Shown piece by piece: positions 1 through 6,046 of a DNA stretch of 6,158 bases. How positions within the stretch are numbered: the first letter of the stretch is position 1; every line of letters begins with the position of its first letter. This DNA comes from Clostridia bacterium. Lineage in GTDB: Bacteria > Bacillota > Clostridia > Oscillospirales > CAG-272. The notes below the pieces were generated by a model. It was not told the DNA's origin, did not search any database, and saw only the letters and a list, made by a program, of their open reading frames with translations. Made by a program: the position numbers and the translations under genes. The stretch spans positions 1 to 6,158 of the forward strand of contig JAFTMU010000216.1 in the NCBI GenBank assembly GCA_017452215.1, read 5' to 3'.

Positions 1-2078
1 AAACTCTTACGAGTGGCGTTTTTGAGAATGTAGGAGACCTCGTTCATCTCCAGCATAAACGTGGATTGTCCCGAGGCAAGGTCGTCCGAGGCGCCCACAC
101 GGGTAAAGAGCTTATCCACCACGCAGATGCTTGCCTCGTTTGCAGGGACAAAGGAGCCGATCTGCGCCATGACGGTGATCAGAGCCACCTGACGCATATA
201 GGTGGATTTTCCCGCCATGTTGGGACCTGTGATCAGCATCAGGCGGTTTTTATCGGTATCCAGATACACGTCGTTGGGAACGAAATAAGCATCCTTGACG
301 AACTGCTCCACCACGGGGTGTCTGCCGTCCTTGACCGAGATCACGTCGTCCTGCCGAATCTCGGGGCGCACGTATTTGTTTTTGGACGCCACACTCGCCA
401 AGGAGCGGTAAACGTCCAATTCAGACAATAGCGCCGCCGTTTTTTGAATGCGAACGCTCTGCTCCGAAACCCGTGCTCTGATCCCTTGGAACAGCTCGTA
501 CTCCAATGCGCAAAGCTTGTCGTGAGCGCCGAGCACGGTTGCCTCCATCTCCTTGAGCTCCTGTGTGATGTAACGCTCGCCGTTGGCGAGGGTCTGCTTG
601 CGGATATAATGCTCGGGCACCTGATCCATAAAGGATTTGGAGACCTCGATGTAATAGCCGAACACCCTGTTGGAGCTGATGCGCAGAGTGCGGATCCCCG
701 TCCGCTCCCGCTCCTGCTCCTCCATTTCCTTGACGAACGCCTGTCCGTTCTTTTCAATGGAGCGCAGGCGATCGACCTCCTCGCGATAACCGTCTCTGAT
801 TACACCGCCCTCACGGAGGGAAAACGGGGCGTCGGGGGAAATGGAGCGTCCGATCAGGTCACAAACGTCCTCCAGAACGTCCAGCTCCCGATAAATGCGG
901 CAAAGCTCCTCGCTGGTGCTGGAGGCAAGCAAACGCTTGATATCGGGAAGCACCGACACCGTGTTGTACACGGCACGCAGATCCTTACCGTTTGCGCTTC
1001 CGTAGACGATACGGGTGATCAGACGCTCCAGATCCAGCACGTGCGTCAATGCCTCTCCGATCTCCTCACGGAGCATAAAACTATCCATCAATTCCGCCAC
1101 GGCGCTCTGACGGCGCACGATAGCGGAGGCAGAAACCAAAGGTCGCTCCACCCATTTGCGAAGCAGTCGGGCGCCCGAGGCAGTCTCGGTCTTGTCCAGC
1201 ACCCAAAGCAAGGTGCCTTTCTTTTCCTTGGTTCGCATGGATTCGGTCAATTCCAGATTCCGTCTTGTGTTGACGTCCATTTCCAGATACTGTCCGTTGG
1301 AATAGACGTTGAGTTCCCGAATATAAGAGATATCGCCCTTTTCGGCATCCTCAATATAGGAGAGCAAGGCGCCAACGGCTTGGATCATCGCCCGATTGGA
1401 AAGATCATTCTCCCGAATGCGATCCCCAAACTGTGTAAGGACACGTGCCTTTGCCGTCTCGTATTCAAAGCGTGCGTGCTGATTATCGGTGACCATCACG
1501 TTCTTGTAGCTGCTCAAAAACTCTCCCACAGCCCCCATGTGCACGTGATTGAGATTACAGATCACCTCTCTCGGAGCATAGGTCACAAGATCGGTTTTGA
1601 GCTGCACGTCCATGCTCTCTCCCGAAAAGGAGGTGGCATAGACCTCTGCCGTGGAAGCATCCGCAAAGCAAACGCCGTACTCAAAGTCTCCCATATAAAC
1701 GGCGCAAAGATAGTTGTTCTTGTTCTCGGTCAAAAGCCCCGCTTCCAACAGCGTCCCCGGCGTGATCATACGGATCACCTCACGCTTGACCAACCCCTTT
1801 GCCGAGGCGGGATCCTCCACCTGCTCGCAGATGGCGACCTTATAGTTCTTTTCGATCAGCTTGCCGATATACCCCTCACTGGAATGAAAGGGCACGCCGC
1901 ACATGGGCGCCCGCTCGGCCTCTCCGCAATCTCTGCCCGTGAGCGTCAGCTCCAATTCTCTTGACGCAATGACGGCATCATCGAAAAACATCTCGTAAAA
2001 ATCTCCGAGACGGTAAAACAGGATATAATCCTTATATTGATTTTTGATTTCGAAATATTGCTCCATCATCGGAGTCAT
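1..2078 (-). CDS. mutS: DNA mismatch repair protein MutS (partial, C-terminus outside window)
   Basis: MutS recognises mismatches and small loops in newly replicated DNA and, as an ATP-driven sliding clamp, recruits MutL. The first 692 residues are visible; full-length MutS1 proteins have about 850-900. The N-terminal mismatch-binding domain carries the Phe-X-Glu wedge as GDFYEMF (F27, E29), then an MCGVPFH block near residues 59-65 and AICEQVEDP near 82-90. The connector and lever/clamp domains follow, including GYYIEVSKS near residue 474. The ATPase domain has a perfect Walker A, GPNMAGKST, at residues 618-626 (bases 227-201). The window ends at KNATRKS, just before the expected Walker B/DEIGRGTS segment, so this is a cut by the window edge and not a broken gene. 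The start is chosen because AAAGGAG (2095-2089) lies 10 bases upstream and the protein begins exactly where MutS homology begins. It is the third gene of the miaB operon, 33 bases after the YlbF-family gene. MutL probably follows, but this cannot be seen. Confidence 0.97.
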   Translation of the reverse strand, partial: MTPMMEQYFEIKNQYKDYILFYRLGDFYEMFFDDAVIASRELELTLTGRDCGEAERAPMCGVPFHSSEGYIGKLIEKNYKVAICEQVEDPASAKGLVKREVIRMITPGTLLEAGLLTENKNNYLCAVYMGDFEYGVCFADASTAEVYATSFSGESMDVQLKTDLVTYAPREVICNLNHVHMGAVGEFLSSYKNVMVTDNQHARFEYETAKARVLTQFGDRIRENDLSNRAMIQAVGALLSYIEDAEKGDISYIRELNVYSNGQYLEMDVNTRRNLELTESMRTKEKKGTLLWVLDKTETASGARLLRKWVERPLVSASAIVRRQSAVAELMDSFMLREEIGEALTHVLDLERLITRIVYGSANGKDLRAVYNTVSVLPDIKRLLASSTSEELCRIYRELDVLEDVCDLIGRSISPDAPFSLREGGVIRDGYREEVDRLRSIEKNGQAFVKEMEEQERERTGIRTLRISSNRVFGYYIEVSKSFMDQVPEHYIRKQTLANGERYITQELKEMEATVLGAHDKLCALEYELFQGIRARVSEQSVRIQKTAALLSELDVYRSLASVASKNKYVRPEIRQDDVISVKDGRHPVVEQFVKDAYFVPNDVYLDTDKNRLMLITGPNMAGKSTYMRQVALITVMAQIGSFVPANEASICVVDKLFTRVGASDDLASGQSTFMLEMNEVSYILKNATRKS

Positions 2079-2111
2079 GGCAGTTACGCTCCTTTAACTG
2101 AAATTCAAGGG

Positions 2112-2498
2112 TCAATGGCAGCCGCCGCAGGTGCTGCAATTATGAGTACAGCCCGAGGGCTCCTCTCCCGTGATCTGAGTCATGATGGTCTGATTGACCG
2201 CATTCATCAATTCGTTCACCTCATTCTGGGAGCGGTTGAGCTCCACGAACACGGGATGCTCGGCGATCTGACGGTAGAGCGTATCGATGCGAGCCTGAAT
2301 GCTCTCGATCATCTGCATATCTCTCTCCGCCTCGGTCACAGCCTTTTGCATGGCTCTTTGCTGCACGTCGTATTCCACCAGATAGGTCTGCAGCTCCTTG
2401 TTGTTCTCATACGCCTCCTTGGCGCTTTCCAACGCTACAAGACGTGCGTCGTCCTTCAGTTTCTTTCCAAGCTCGGAAGCAAGTTCAAAAATTTCCAT
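2112..2498 (-). CDS. YlbF/YmcA (Com_YlbF) family protein with cysteine-rich C-terminus
   Basis: A 128-residue, mostly helical, charged protein typical in length and composition of the Com_YlbF family. In Bacillus subtilis the family members YlbF (RicF) and YmcA (RicA) form a complex with YaaT (RicT) that binds [4Fe-4S] clusters and affects RNase Y-dependent RNA processing, competence, biofilm formation and sporulation. Residues 1-108 are heptad-like helices with no membrane segment, so it should be cytosolic. The last 12 residues hold four cysteines, C117, C121, C124 and C127 (CX3CX2CX2C), a likely iron-sulfur or metal ligand set. The ribosome binding site is GAGG, 8 bases before the ATG. It sits 31 bases after miaB and 33 bases before mutS; the same neighbourhood is seen for ymcA in Bacillus, which supports the family call. 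Whether it is the YmcA or the YlbF counterpart cannot be decided from one locus, so no symbol is given. The functional role here is inferred from Bacillus. Confidence 0.85.
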   Translation of the reverse strand: MEIFELASELGKKLKDDARLVALESAKEAYENNKELQTYLVEYDVQQRAMQKAVTEAERDMQMIESIQARIDTLYRQIAEHPVFVELNRSQNEVNELMNAVNQTIMTQITGEEPSGCTHNCSTCGGCH

Positions 2499-2529
2499 GT
2501 TCTATACCTCTTTTTCTTTTACCGTTTGG

Positions 2530-3948
2530 TTATATTTTTTCTCCGTATAAAGCAAAGGCATCTGCCCGCTTTACGGTGATATTTACAAATTTTCCCGCAT
2601 CTTCGACGTCTCCTTCAAAAAATGCGATCTTGTTGCCCTCGGTGCGTCCCGAATACAATTCGGAATTGTTTTTGCTCACACCGTCGCAAAGAACTCTGAG
2701 GGTCTTGCCCACAAGAAGATCGTTCTTCTCTTTACCAATGCGCCCCTGCAGCTCCAAAAGTCGCTCAAAGCGTTGGCTCTTGACCGCTTGCGGCACCTGC
2801 TCCATCTCGGCAGCGGGGGTGCCCTTGCGGGGAGAGTAGATAAAGGAGTACAGCATATCAAACCGTACCGTTTCCAGCATCCGCATCGTCCCCTCAAAAT
2901 CCTCCTCCGTCTCTCCGGGAAAGCCCACGATGATATCCGAGGTCAGGGTGACGTCGGGCATTTTTTTACGCATATAGTCCACAATGTCCAGATATTTTGC
3001 CGTATCGTATTTGCGGTTCATCAGGGAAAGAATGCGGTCACTGCCCGATTGCATGGGCAGATGGAACTGATGGGCAATGTGCCCCGAATCTGCCATGACG
3101 TCGATCAGCTTTCGATCGGCATCCTTTGGATGGCTTGTCATGAACCGAAGGACGTAATCCCCCTCGATCTTGTCCAGCTCCCGTAAAAGATCTGCAAAAT
3201 CGTAAGGAAAACCGCTGTCCTTTGCATAGGAGTTGACGTTTTGCCCAAGCAGAGTGATGTCCTTGTAGCCATCCCTTACCAAGCCTTGCACCTCCTCCAC
3301 GATCTTATGCATCTCACGGCTCCGTTCCCGCCCACGGACGTAAGGGACGATGCAATAAGAGCAGAAATTGTTGCACCCGTACATGATGGAGACCCATGCA
3401 CGGTAGTCGCTTTCCCGATGGATCGGGAGATCCTCCGCCACGGTGTATTCCGTCTCCTCAGGACAATAGAGCCGCTTGCCCTTCTCCAGCTTTTGACAAA
3501 GAAGCTGGGGAAAGCGGTGGAGAGATGCCGTTCCAAAGACGAAATCCACGTAAGGATAACGGAATTTGATATCGTTCTTGCGATGCTCCTGCGCCACCAT
3601 ACAGCCGCACACACCGATCACCAGATCGGGATTTTTCGCCTTGATGTGCTTGTATTTCACGATGATGGAGAGCGCCTTTTGCTCGGCGTGCTCCCGAATG
3701 GCACAGGTGTTGACCATGATCAGATCAGCGCATTCGGGATCGGTCACCAAGGAATATCCCATGCTCTTTGCCATTCCTGCGATCTTTTCACTGTCCGCCT
3801 CATTTTGCTGACATCCAAAGGTCATTACAAACGCACCCCTCCGCTTACCCGTTTGGGCAGCATAGGCATCGTTTTCACGGCGCATCTGTTCAATATATGT
3901 TTTTTGCGCCAAGATCTCCTCCGGCGACAAAATATGCTTTTTGTTCAT
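2530..3948 (-). CDS. miaB: tRNA-2-methylthio-N6-dimethylallyladenosine synthase MiaB
   Basis: A radical SAM methylthiotransferase that adds a methylthio group to N6-isopentenyladenosine at position 37 of tRNAs reading UNN codons. The 472 residues contain all three expected domains. The N-terminal UPF0004/MTTase domain (about 38-160) has cluster cysteines C46 (FGCQQNE), C82 (VNTCAIREHAEQ) and C116 (GVCGC). The radical SAM domain (about 180-400) has the CX3CX2C motif at C192, C196 and C199 (YGCNNFCSYC), followed by PYVRGRERSR, and has LPMQSGSD near 297-304. A C-terminal TRAM RNA-binding domain covers about 409-472. The FGCQQNEADSEK, NTCAIR and RGRERSR signatures point to MiaB rather than MtaB or RimO. 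The N-terminal extension of about 35 residues resembles clostridial and Bacillus MiaB proteins. The ATG follows AAAGGAAG at a suitable distance and about 35 bases of leader after a consensus-like promoter. It is the first gene of the miaB - YlbF-family - mutS operon. Confidence 0.97.
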   Translation of the reverse strand: MNKKHILSPEEILAQKTYIEQMRRENDAYAAQTGKRRGAFVMTFGCQQNEADSEKIAGMAKSMGYSLVTDPECADLIMVNTCAIREHAEQKALSIIVKYKHIKAKNPDLVIGVCGCMVAQEHRKNDIKFRYPYVDFVFGTASLHRFPQLLCQKLEKGKRLYCPEETEYTVAEDLPIHRESDYRAWVSIMYGCNNFCSYCIVPYVRGRERSREMHKIVEEVQGLVRDGYKDITLLGQNVNSYAKDSGFPYDFADLLRELDKIEGDYVLRFMTSHPKDADRKLIDVMADSGHIAHQFHLPMQSGSDRILSLMNRKYDTAKYLDIVDYMRKKMPDVTLTSDIIVGFPGETEEDFEGTMRMLETVRFDMLYSFIYSPRKGTPAAEMEQVPQAVKSQRFERLLELQGRIGKEKNDLLVGKTLRVLCDGVSKNNSELYSGRTEGNKIAFFEGDVEDAGKFVNITVKRADAFALYGEKI

Positions 3949-3989
3949 TGCGTCTTCCTTTATAAATAACGATAATATCTCAATTTAAT

Positions 3990-4018
3990 ATTATACACGA
4001 CAAGCAAAAAAAAGTCAA
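3990..4018 (-). promoter_or_regulatory. Sigma-A type promoter of the miaB operon
   Basis: On the minus strand there is TTGACT (4018-4013), a 17-base spacer containing a run of eight T, and a perfect TATAAT (3995-3990). Transcription should start near 3983, giving a leader of about 35 bases before the miaB start codon. The match is 5 of 6 at -35 and 6 of 6 at -10 with ideal spacing. No other promoter is apparent between the three genes of the operon. Confidence 0.85.
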
Positions 4019-4040
4019 GTCCTGTCGGGGAAAGAAAAAT

Positions 4041-4090
4041 AAAAAAACTCCGCACCCGAATGAGGCTCAAATTTTCATTCAAGTGCGGAG
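4041..4090 (-). terminator. Intrinsic terminator closing the accessory block; repeat copy 1
   Basis: The outer stem pairs CTCCGCAC (4048-4055) with GTGCGGAG (4083-4090). After a 2x2 mismatch, GAATGA (4058-4063) pairs with TCATTC (4075-4080). On the minus strand the hairpin is followed directly by TTTTTTT and a further T-rich stretch (4047-4031), a canonical intrinsic terminator for the lipoprotein gene ending at 4146. The plus side is also T-rich but less regular. The 43-base hairpin (4048-4090) matches the hairpin at 6058-6100 at 34 of 43 positions in the same orientation. Confidence 0.85.
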
Positions 4091-4145
4091 AATTTATTTT
4101 AAATTTTTAATCAAAGAGATGATAATATTCCTATGCCAAGAATAA

Positions 4146-4664
4146 TTATTTTATTTCGCCATAATCAGTATAACCTTTCGGTAAAAGGTGGTGACTAAAT
4201 TCTATCTCACTCTTAGGTAAATTCTGCAAATACACATAATATACTATTTTTTGATCCATATCAATCAAAGCATATTCCGAACCATATTTTTCCCCTAATC
4301 GTGTAGAATAAGCCAAAAATTCGGTTTGAGGAAATTGGTCGCTCGAATTGGTTGATTGCAGCGAAACTCTTTCAACTTCTTTCAAAAATGCTTCTTCGTC
4401 ACCGTAATAAACTTTTAATAAAATTTGAAGCCCCTCACCTAACGGTAACTGTTGATCGTATCGACAAAAGAACTCTAAAATTTCCAATGCTTCGATTTGT
4501 TGAGGAAAGAAAGCTGAAACACCGTCATAGCCGTGATTAAAGCCAGGTAGATTCCATATGTTTTCATAATCGGTTTCGTCATAATAGTCTTTATAAGCAA
4601 TATATCCACAAGATGAAAGTAATAGTATTACGGTTGTGAAAAAAACGCATATTCTTTTTATCAT
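4146..4664 (-). CDS. Predicted lipoprotein of unknown function (172 aa)
   Basis: I do not recognise a family. The N-terminus is a lipoprotein signal: two basic residues (K3, R4), a hydrophobic core (about 6-16), then a lipobox LSSC with C19 as the predicted lipidated cysteine. The mature protein of about 154 residues would sit on the outer face of the cytoplasmic membrane. It is rich in aromatic and acidic residues (for example KDYYDETDYENIW) and has an apparent beta-strand stretch ALIDMDQKIVYYVYLQN near residues 131-149. GGAGAG lies just before the ATG, with 5 bases between GGAG and the start. It is the last gene of the accessory block, 52 bases after the membrane-protein gene and about 55 bases before the terminator hairpin. 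It is AT-rich compared with miaB and mutS: bases 4201-4260 contain 16 G+C of 60, against 35 of 60 at 1801-1860. Surface location is a firm inference from the lipobox; function is unknown. Confidence 0.75.
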   Translation of the reverse strand: MIKRICVFFTTVILLLSSCGYIAYKDYYDETDYENIWNLPGFNHGYDGVSAFFPQQIEALEILEFFCRYDQQLPLGEGLQILLKVYYGDEEAFLKEVERVSLQSTNSSDQFPQTEFLAYSTRLGEKYGSEYALIDMDQKIVYYVYLQNLPKSEIEFSHHLLPKGYTDYGEIK

Positions 4665-4716
4665 TTTCTCTCCATTTTTTGTTTTTTTAAAGGGATCACT
4701 TTCTCAAAAGGGAAAG

Positions 4717-5163
4717 CTATGGAAGCTCAAGAAAGTCAGGGAAATCCTCCATCTTTCCGGCATCGACTACCCTCTGGGAACGACGAGTATACACCAAAAA
4801 CTCCGCTCCTTCTTCTAAATCCTCTCGGGTATATGTTCCAGTTCCATAATCTACCTCTAACTTTGTATCATCATCCAAATAGCAGTAATCATATGGGGCT
4901 CTTGGTCCGTTTTTGACCTCCAAATCATATTCACCAACATACACCACAAAGTCCATCTGCTGTTTATCCTCAACAAACGGAGCAATATAACAAGGTATAA
5001 ACACCAAAAAGAAGCCAGGCATAAGAAGAAACACATATCCCCATTTGGGGGCTTTGTACGTTATAAGGACAAAAATCATGAAACCCACCATGACAAACAT
5101 CATTGACATACACATATTTCCAAGAACGATTTTACGTGTAAGGTAGTCTTCATATACCTGCAT
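4717..5163 (-). CDS. Two-helix membrane protein with soluble C-terminal domain (148 aa, unknown function)
   Basis: No family recognised. After a short polar N-terminus (MQVYEDYLTRK), two hydrophobic segments at about residues 13-36 and 41-63 are predicted to span the membrane. They are separated by a tight turn around KAPKW, so both termini should be on the same side. Residues 64-148 are hydrophilic and look beta-rich (MDFVVYVGEYDLEV, TKLEVDYG, EFLVYTRR), ending in an acidic, proline-containing tail (MEDFPDFLELP). The frame is open to an ATG at 5220, but the start at 5163 is preferred: AAAGGAGG lies 7 bases upstream of it, the protein then starts with a plausible N-terminus, and a candidate promoter overlaps the upstream extension. 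It lies between the 89-aa membrane protein and the lipoprotein. The trio of envelope-associated small proteins suggests a shared role at the membrane, but this is inference. Confidence 0.72.
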   Translation of the reverse strand: MQVYEDYLTRKIVLGNMCMSMMFVMVGFMIFVLITYKAPKWGYVFLLMPGFFLVFIPCYIAPFVEDKQQMDFVVYVGEYDLEVKNGPRAPYDYCYLDDDTKLEVDYGTGTYTREDLEEGAEFLVYTRRSQRVVDAGKMEDFPDFLELP

Positions 5164-5170
5164 AATTTCC

Positions 5171-5178
5171 CCTCCTTT
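5171..5178 (-). promoter_or_regulatory. Strong ribosome binding site that sets the 5163 start
   Basis: AAAGGAGG on the minus strand, followed by two more G, lies 7 bases upstream of the ATG at 5163. No comparable site precedes the alternative in-frame ATG at 5220, so this site decides the start. Confidence 0.8.
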
Positions 5179-5191
5179 AAAACCATTTCGC

Positions 5192-5220
5192 ACTATAGCG
5201 CAATCAATCCCAAGGGTCAC
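5192..5220 (-). promoter_or_regulatory. Candidate promoter upstream of the 148-aa membrane protein
   Basis: On the minus strand GTGACC (5220-5215, 4 of 6 to the -35 consensus) is separated by 17 bases from TATAGT (5197-5192, 5 of 6 to the -10 consensus). Transcription would start near 5185, leaving a short leader with the AAAGGAGG site. It fits with the 114-base gap, the largest between genes within the block, and would give the last two genes their own transcript. The match is moderate only. Confidence 0.45.
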
Positions 5221-5222
5221 CC

Positions 5223-5247
5223 AAGTATTGAGAACCCTTTAATACTT
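5223..5247 (-). repeat. Short inverted repeat in the gap before the 148-aa gene
   Basis: AAGTATT (5223-5229) and AATACTT (5241-5247) form a perfect 7-base inverted repeat around an 11-base spacer. Inner G-T and A-T pairs could lengthen it to 10. No U-tract follows on the minus strand, so it is not a good terminator. It lies just upstream of the candidate -35 at 5220-5215, where an operator could sit. Chance occurrence in AT-rich DNA is quite possible. Confidence 0.3.
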
Positions 5248-5277
5248 TATTTATCAAAGAAACCCCACGTATTCCCT

Positions 5278-5547
5278 TTATTTTCGTATGATTTTAGCAA
5301 GACCATACAAAATGAGATACATGGTCAACGGCACCAGGAAAAATACAACAACCTTGAACCCCAACGCTACATAAGGATTTTTGATAAACAGTGACACGCA
5401 TTCCATTGCATTGATCGATAGAAAAATCCAAATTGCCGTAAAAACTAAAATTGCTATTATTTCCACTATAAATTTCAAAACAGGGTTCTTGATAGAACCG
5501 AAAAAGCCAAGCATTAAATCGTATACGGAAGCAAACAAATCTTCCAT
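5278..5547 (-). CDS. Small two-helix membrane protein (89 aa, unknown function)
   Basis: No family recognised. After a short amphipathic N-terminus (MEDLFASVYDLMLGFFGSIKNP), hydrophobic segments at about residues 24-47 and 60-83 are predicted transmembrane helices, with a short loop (ECVSLFIKNP) between them and a basic end (AKIIRK) that should stay in the cytoplasm. Most of the protein would be inside the bilayer. GGAG (5558-5555) lies 7 bases upstream of the ATG at 5547. A nearly co-extensive open frame starting at 5560 uses an ATG that overlaps this GGAG and encodes a cysteine-scattered, non-membrane-like sequence, so the frame described here is preferred. It follows the 101-aa gene after 80 bases and precedes the 148-aa membrane-protein gene by 114 bases. 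Such small hydrophobic proteins can be immunity proteins, holin-like proteins or complex subunits; the sequence does not decide. Confidence 0.7.
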   Translation of the reverse strand: MEDLFASVYDLMLGFFGSIKNPVLKFIVEIIAILVFTAIWIFLSINAMECVSLFIKNPYVALGFKVVVFFLVPLTMYLILYGLAKIIRK

Positions 5548-5613
5548 AATATTTCTCCATTAACTTAGATATAGCAAAATACTTTTGTTCGCAAAATCAT
5601 ATCACAGATGAAA

Positions 5614-5635
5614 CACAAAAATACCCTTCAGGTAT
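5614..5635 (-). terminator. Possible weak terminator overlapping the stop of the 101-aa gene
   Basis: On the minus strand ATACC (5635-5631) pairs with GGTAT (5625-5621) around the 5-base loop TGAAG, followed by TTTTGTGTTT. The stop codon TGA (5630-5628) lies inside the loop. The stem has only five pairs, possibly two more G-U pairs, so it could be a partial attenuator between the first and second genes, or chance. Confidence 0.3.
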
Positions 5636-5933
5636 CCCATCCTTCTCCGTAAAATCTATCAAGATAGATATAAAACTTATCAAATGCCTCTTCCTCTCCG
5701 GAGGAGAAAAACAATAAAATGTCAGACCAACCATGAGCAGACTGTATAGCAAATTCCTTTGAAATATATTCTTGAAATCCAGGCAAAGGCTGAACAACAA
5801 TTCCTTGTTGCTCATATATACAGCATACATATCCGGACAAAAAGTGTGATAATCTGTCCAAGGACTTTTTACCGATATACAATGCAGGTTGTTTTCTAAT
5901 CTTCTTCAGTAATTCTCTAATATAATCAGGCAT
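5628..5933 (-). CDS. Small soluble protein, possible immunity-type family (101 aa)
   Basis: A hydrophilic protein without signal peptide or membrane segment. The N-terminal pattern RKQPALYIGKKSLDRLSHFLSGY (about residues 13-35), the middle GFQEYISKEF (52-61), then HGWSDILLFF (67-76) and EEEAFDKFYIYLDRF (80-94) resemble a widespread group of about 100-residue uncharacterised proteins often seen near polymorphic-toxin and other immunity genes. That link is from memory and tentative; no toxin gene is visible here. The frame stays open to an ATG at 6029, but that codon lies inside the spacer of a near-perfect promoter, upstream of the expected transcription start, so it cannot be used from that transcript. 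The start at 5933 is preferred because the conserved-looking part begins there and a weak GGGA is 6 bases upstream. It is the first gene of the accessory block, with a leader of about 75 bases. Confidence 0.7.
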   Translation of the reverse strand: MPDYIRELLKKIRKQPALYIGKKSLDRLSHFLSGYVCCIYEQQGIVVQPLPGFQEYISKEFAIQSAHGWSDILLFFSSGEEEAFDKFYIYLDRFYGEGWDT

Positions 5934-5959
5934 ATTGTTTCCCAGAAAATAATCATAGG

Positions 5960-5979
5960 TTGTAATTTTATCATTACAA
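5960..5979 (-). other. Leader hairpin upstream of the 101-aa gene
   Basis: In the predicted leader (about 6011 to 5934), TTGTAAT (5960-5966) and ATTACAA (5973-5979) form a perfect 7-base inverted repeat with a 6-base loop, ending 26 bases before the start codon at 5933. It has no GC-rich core and no U-tract, so it is not a terminator. It could affect translation or mRNA stability, or be chance in AT-rich DNA. Confidence 0.35.
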
Positions 5980-6017
5980 GCATTAAGACTCGTTACCGCA
6001 AGCTTCCTTTTGATAAT

Positions 6018-6046
6018 ATTATACCACATTCACCCAATTTTGTCAA
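6018..6046 (-). promoter_or_regulatory. Near-perfect sigma-A promoter of the accessory block
   Basis: On the minus strand there is a perfect TTGACA (6046-6041), a 17-base spacer and a perfect TATAAT (6023-6018), preceded by TGG, which makes an extended -10. Transcription should begin near 6011. It drives the 101-aa gene and probably the genes behind it. The -35 begins directly after the U-tract of the terminator at 6101-6047, so one operon ends and the next begins within about ten bases. A match this good suggests strong, constitutive expression. Confidence 0.92.

Noticed and set aside
444..1964. 506-codon open frame on the plus strand
   Set aside because: It lies entirely antisense to mutS, has no MutS-independent homology that I recognise, and is explained by the GC-rich codon use of mutS keeping the opposite frame free of stops.
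2037..2579. 180-codon open frame on the plus strand
   Set aside because: It is antisense to the YlbF-family gene and the ends of both neighbours. It has no ribosome binding site and no coherent domain.
3241..3969. 242-codon open frame on the plus strand
   Set aside because: It is antisense to miaB, whose complete set of motifs is in the other strand. The histidine- and leucine-rich composition is typical of a shadow frame.
4717..5220. Longer 167-residue form of the two-helix membrane protein
   Set aside because: The 19 extra residues overlap a candidate promoter and lack a ribosome binding site, while AAAGGAGG precedes the internal ATG at 5163.
5214..5222. GGGTCACCC palindrome as an operator
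   Set aside because: It has only four base pairs around one centre base and overlaps the candidate -35. It is too short to support a regulator site alone.
5294..5560. 88-codon alternative frame overlapping the small membrane protein
   Set aside because: Its ATG overlaps the GGAG that serves the 5547 start. It has no good ribosome binding site of its own and encodes a sequence without membrane or domain character.
5597..5830. 77-codon minus-strand open frame within the 101-aa gene
   Set aside because: It overlaps the better supported frame, has no ribosome binding site and shows no domain.
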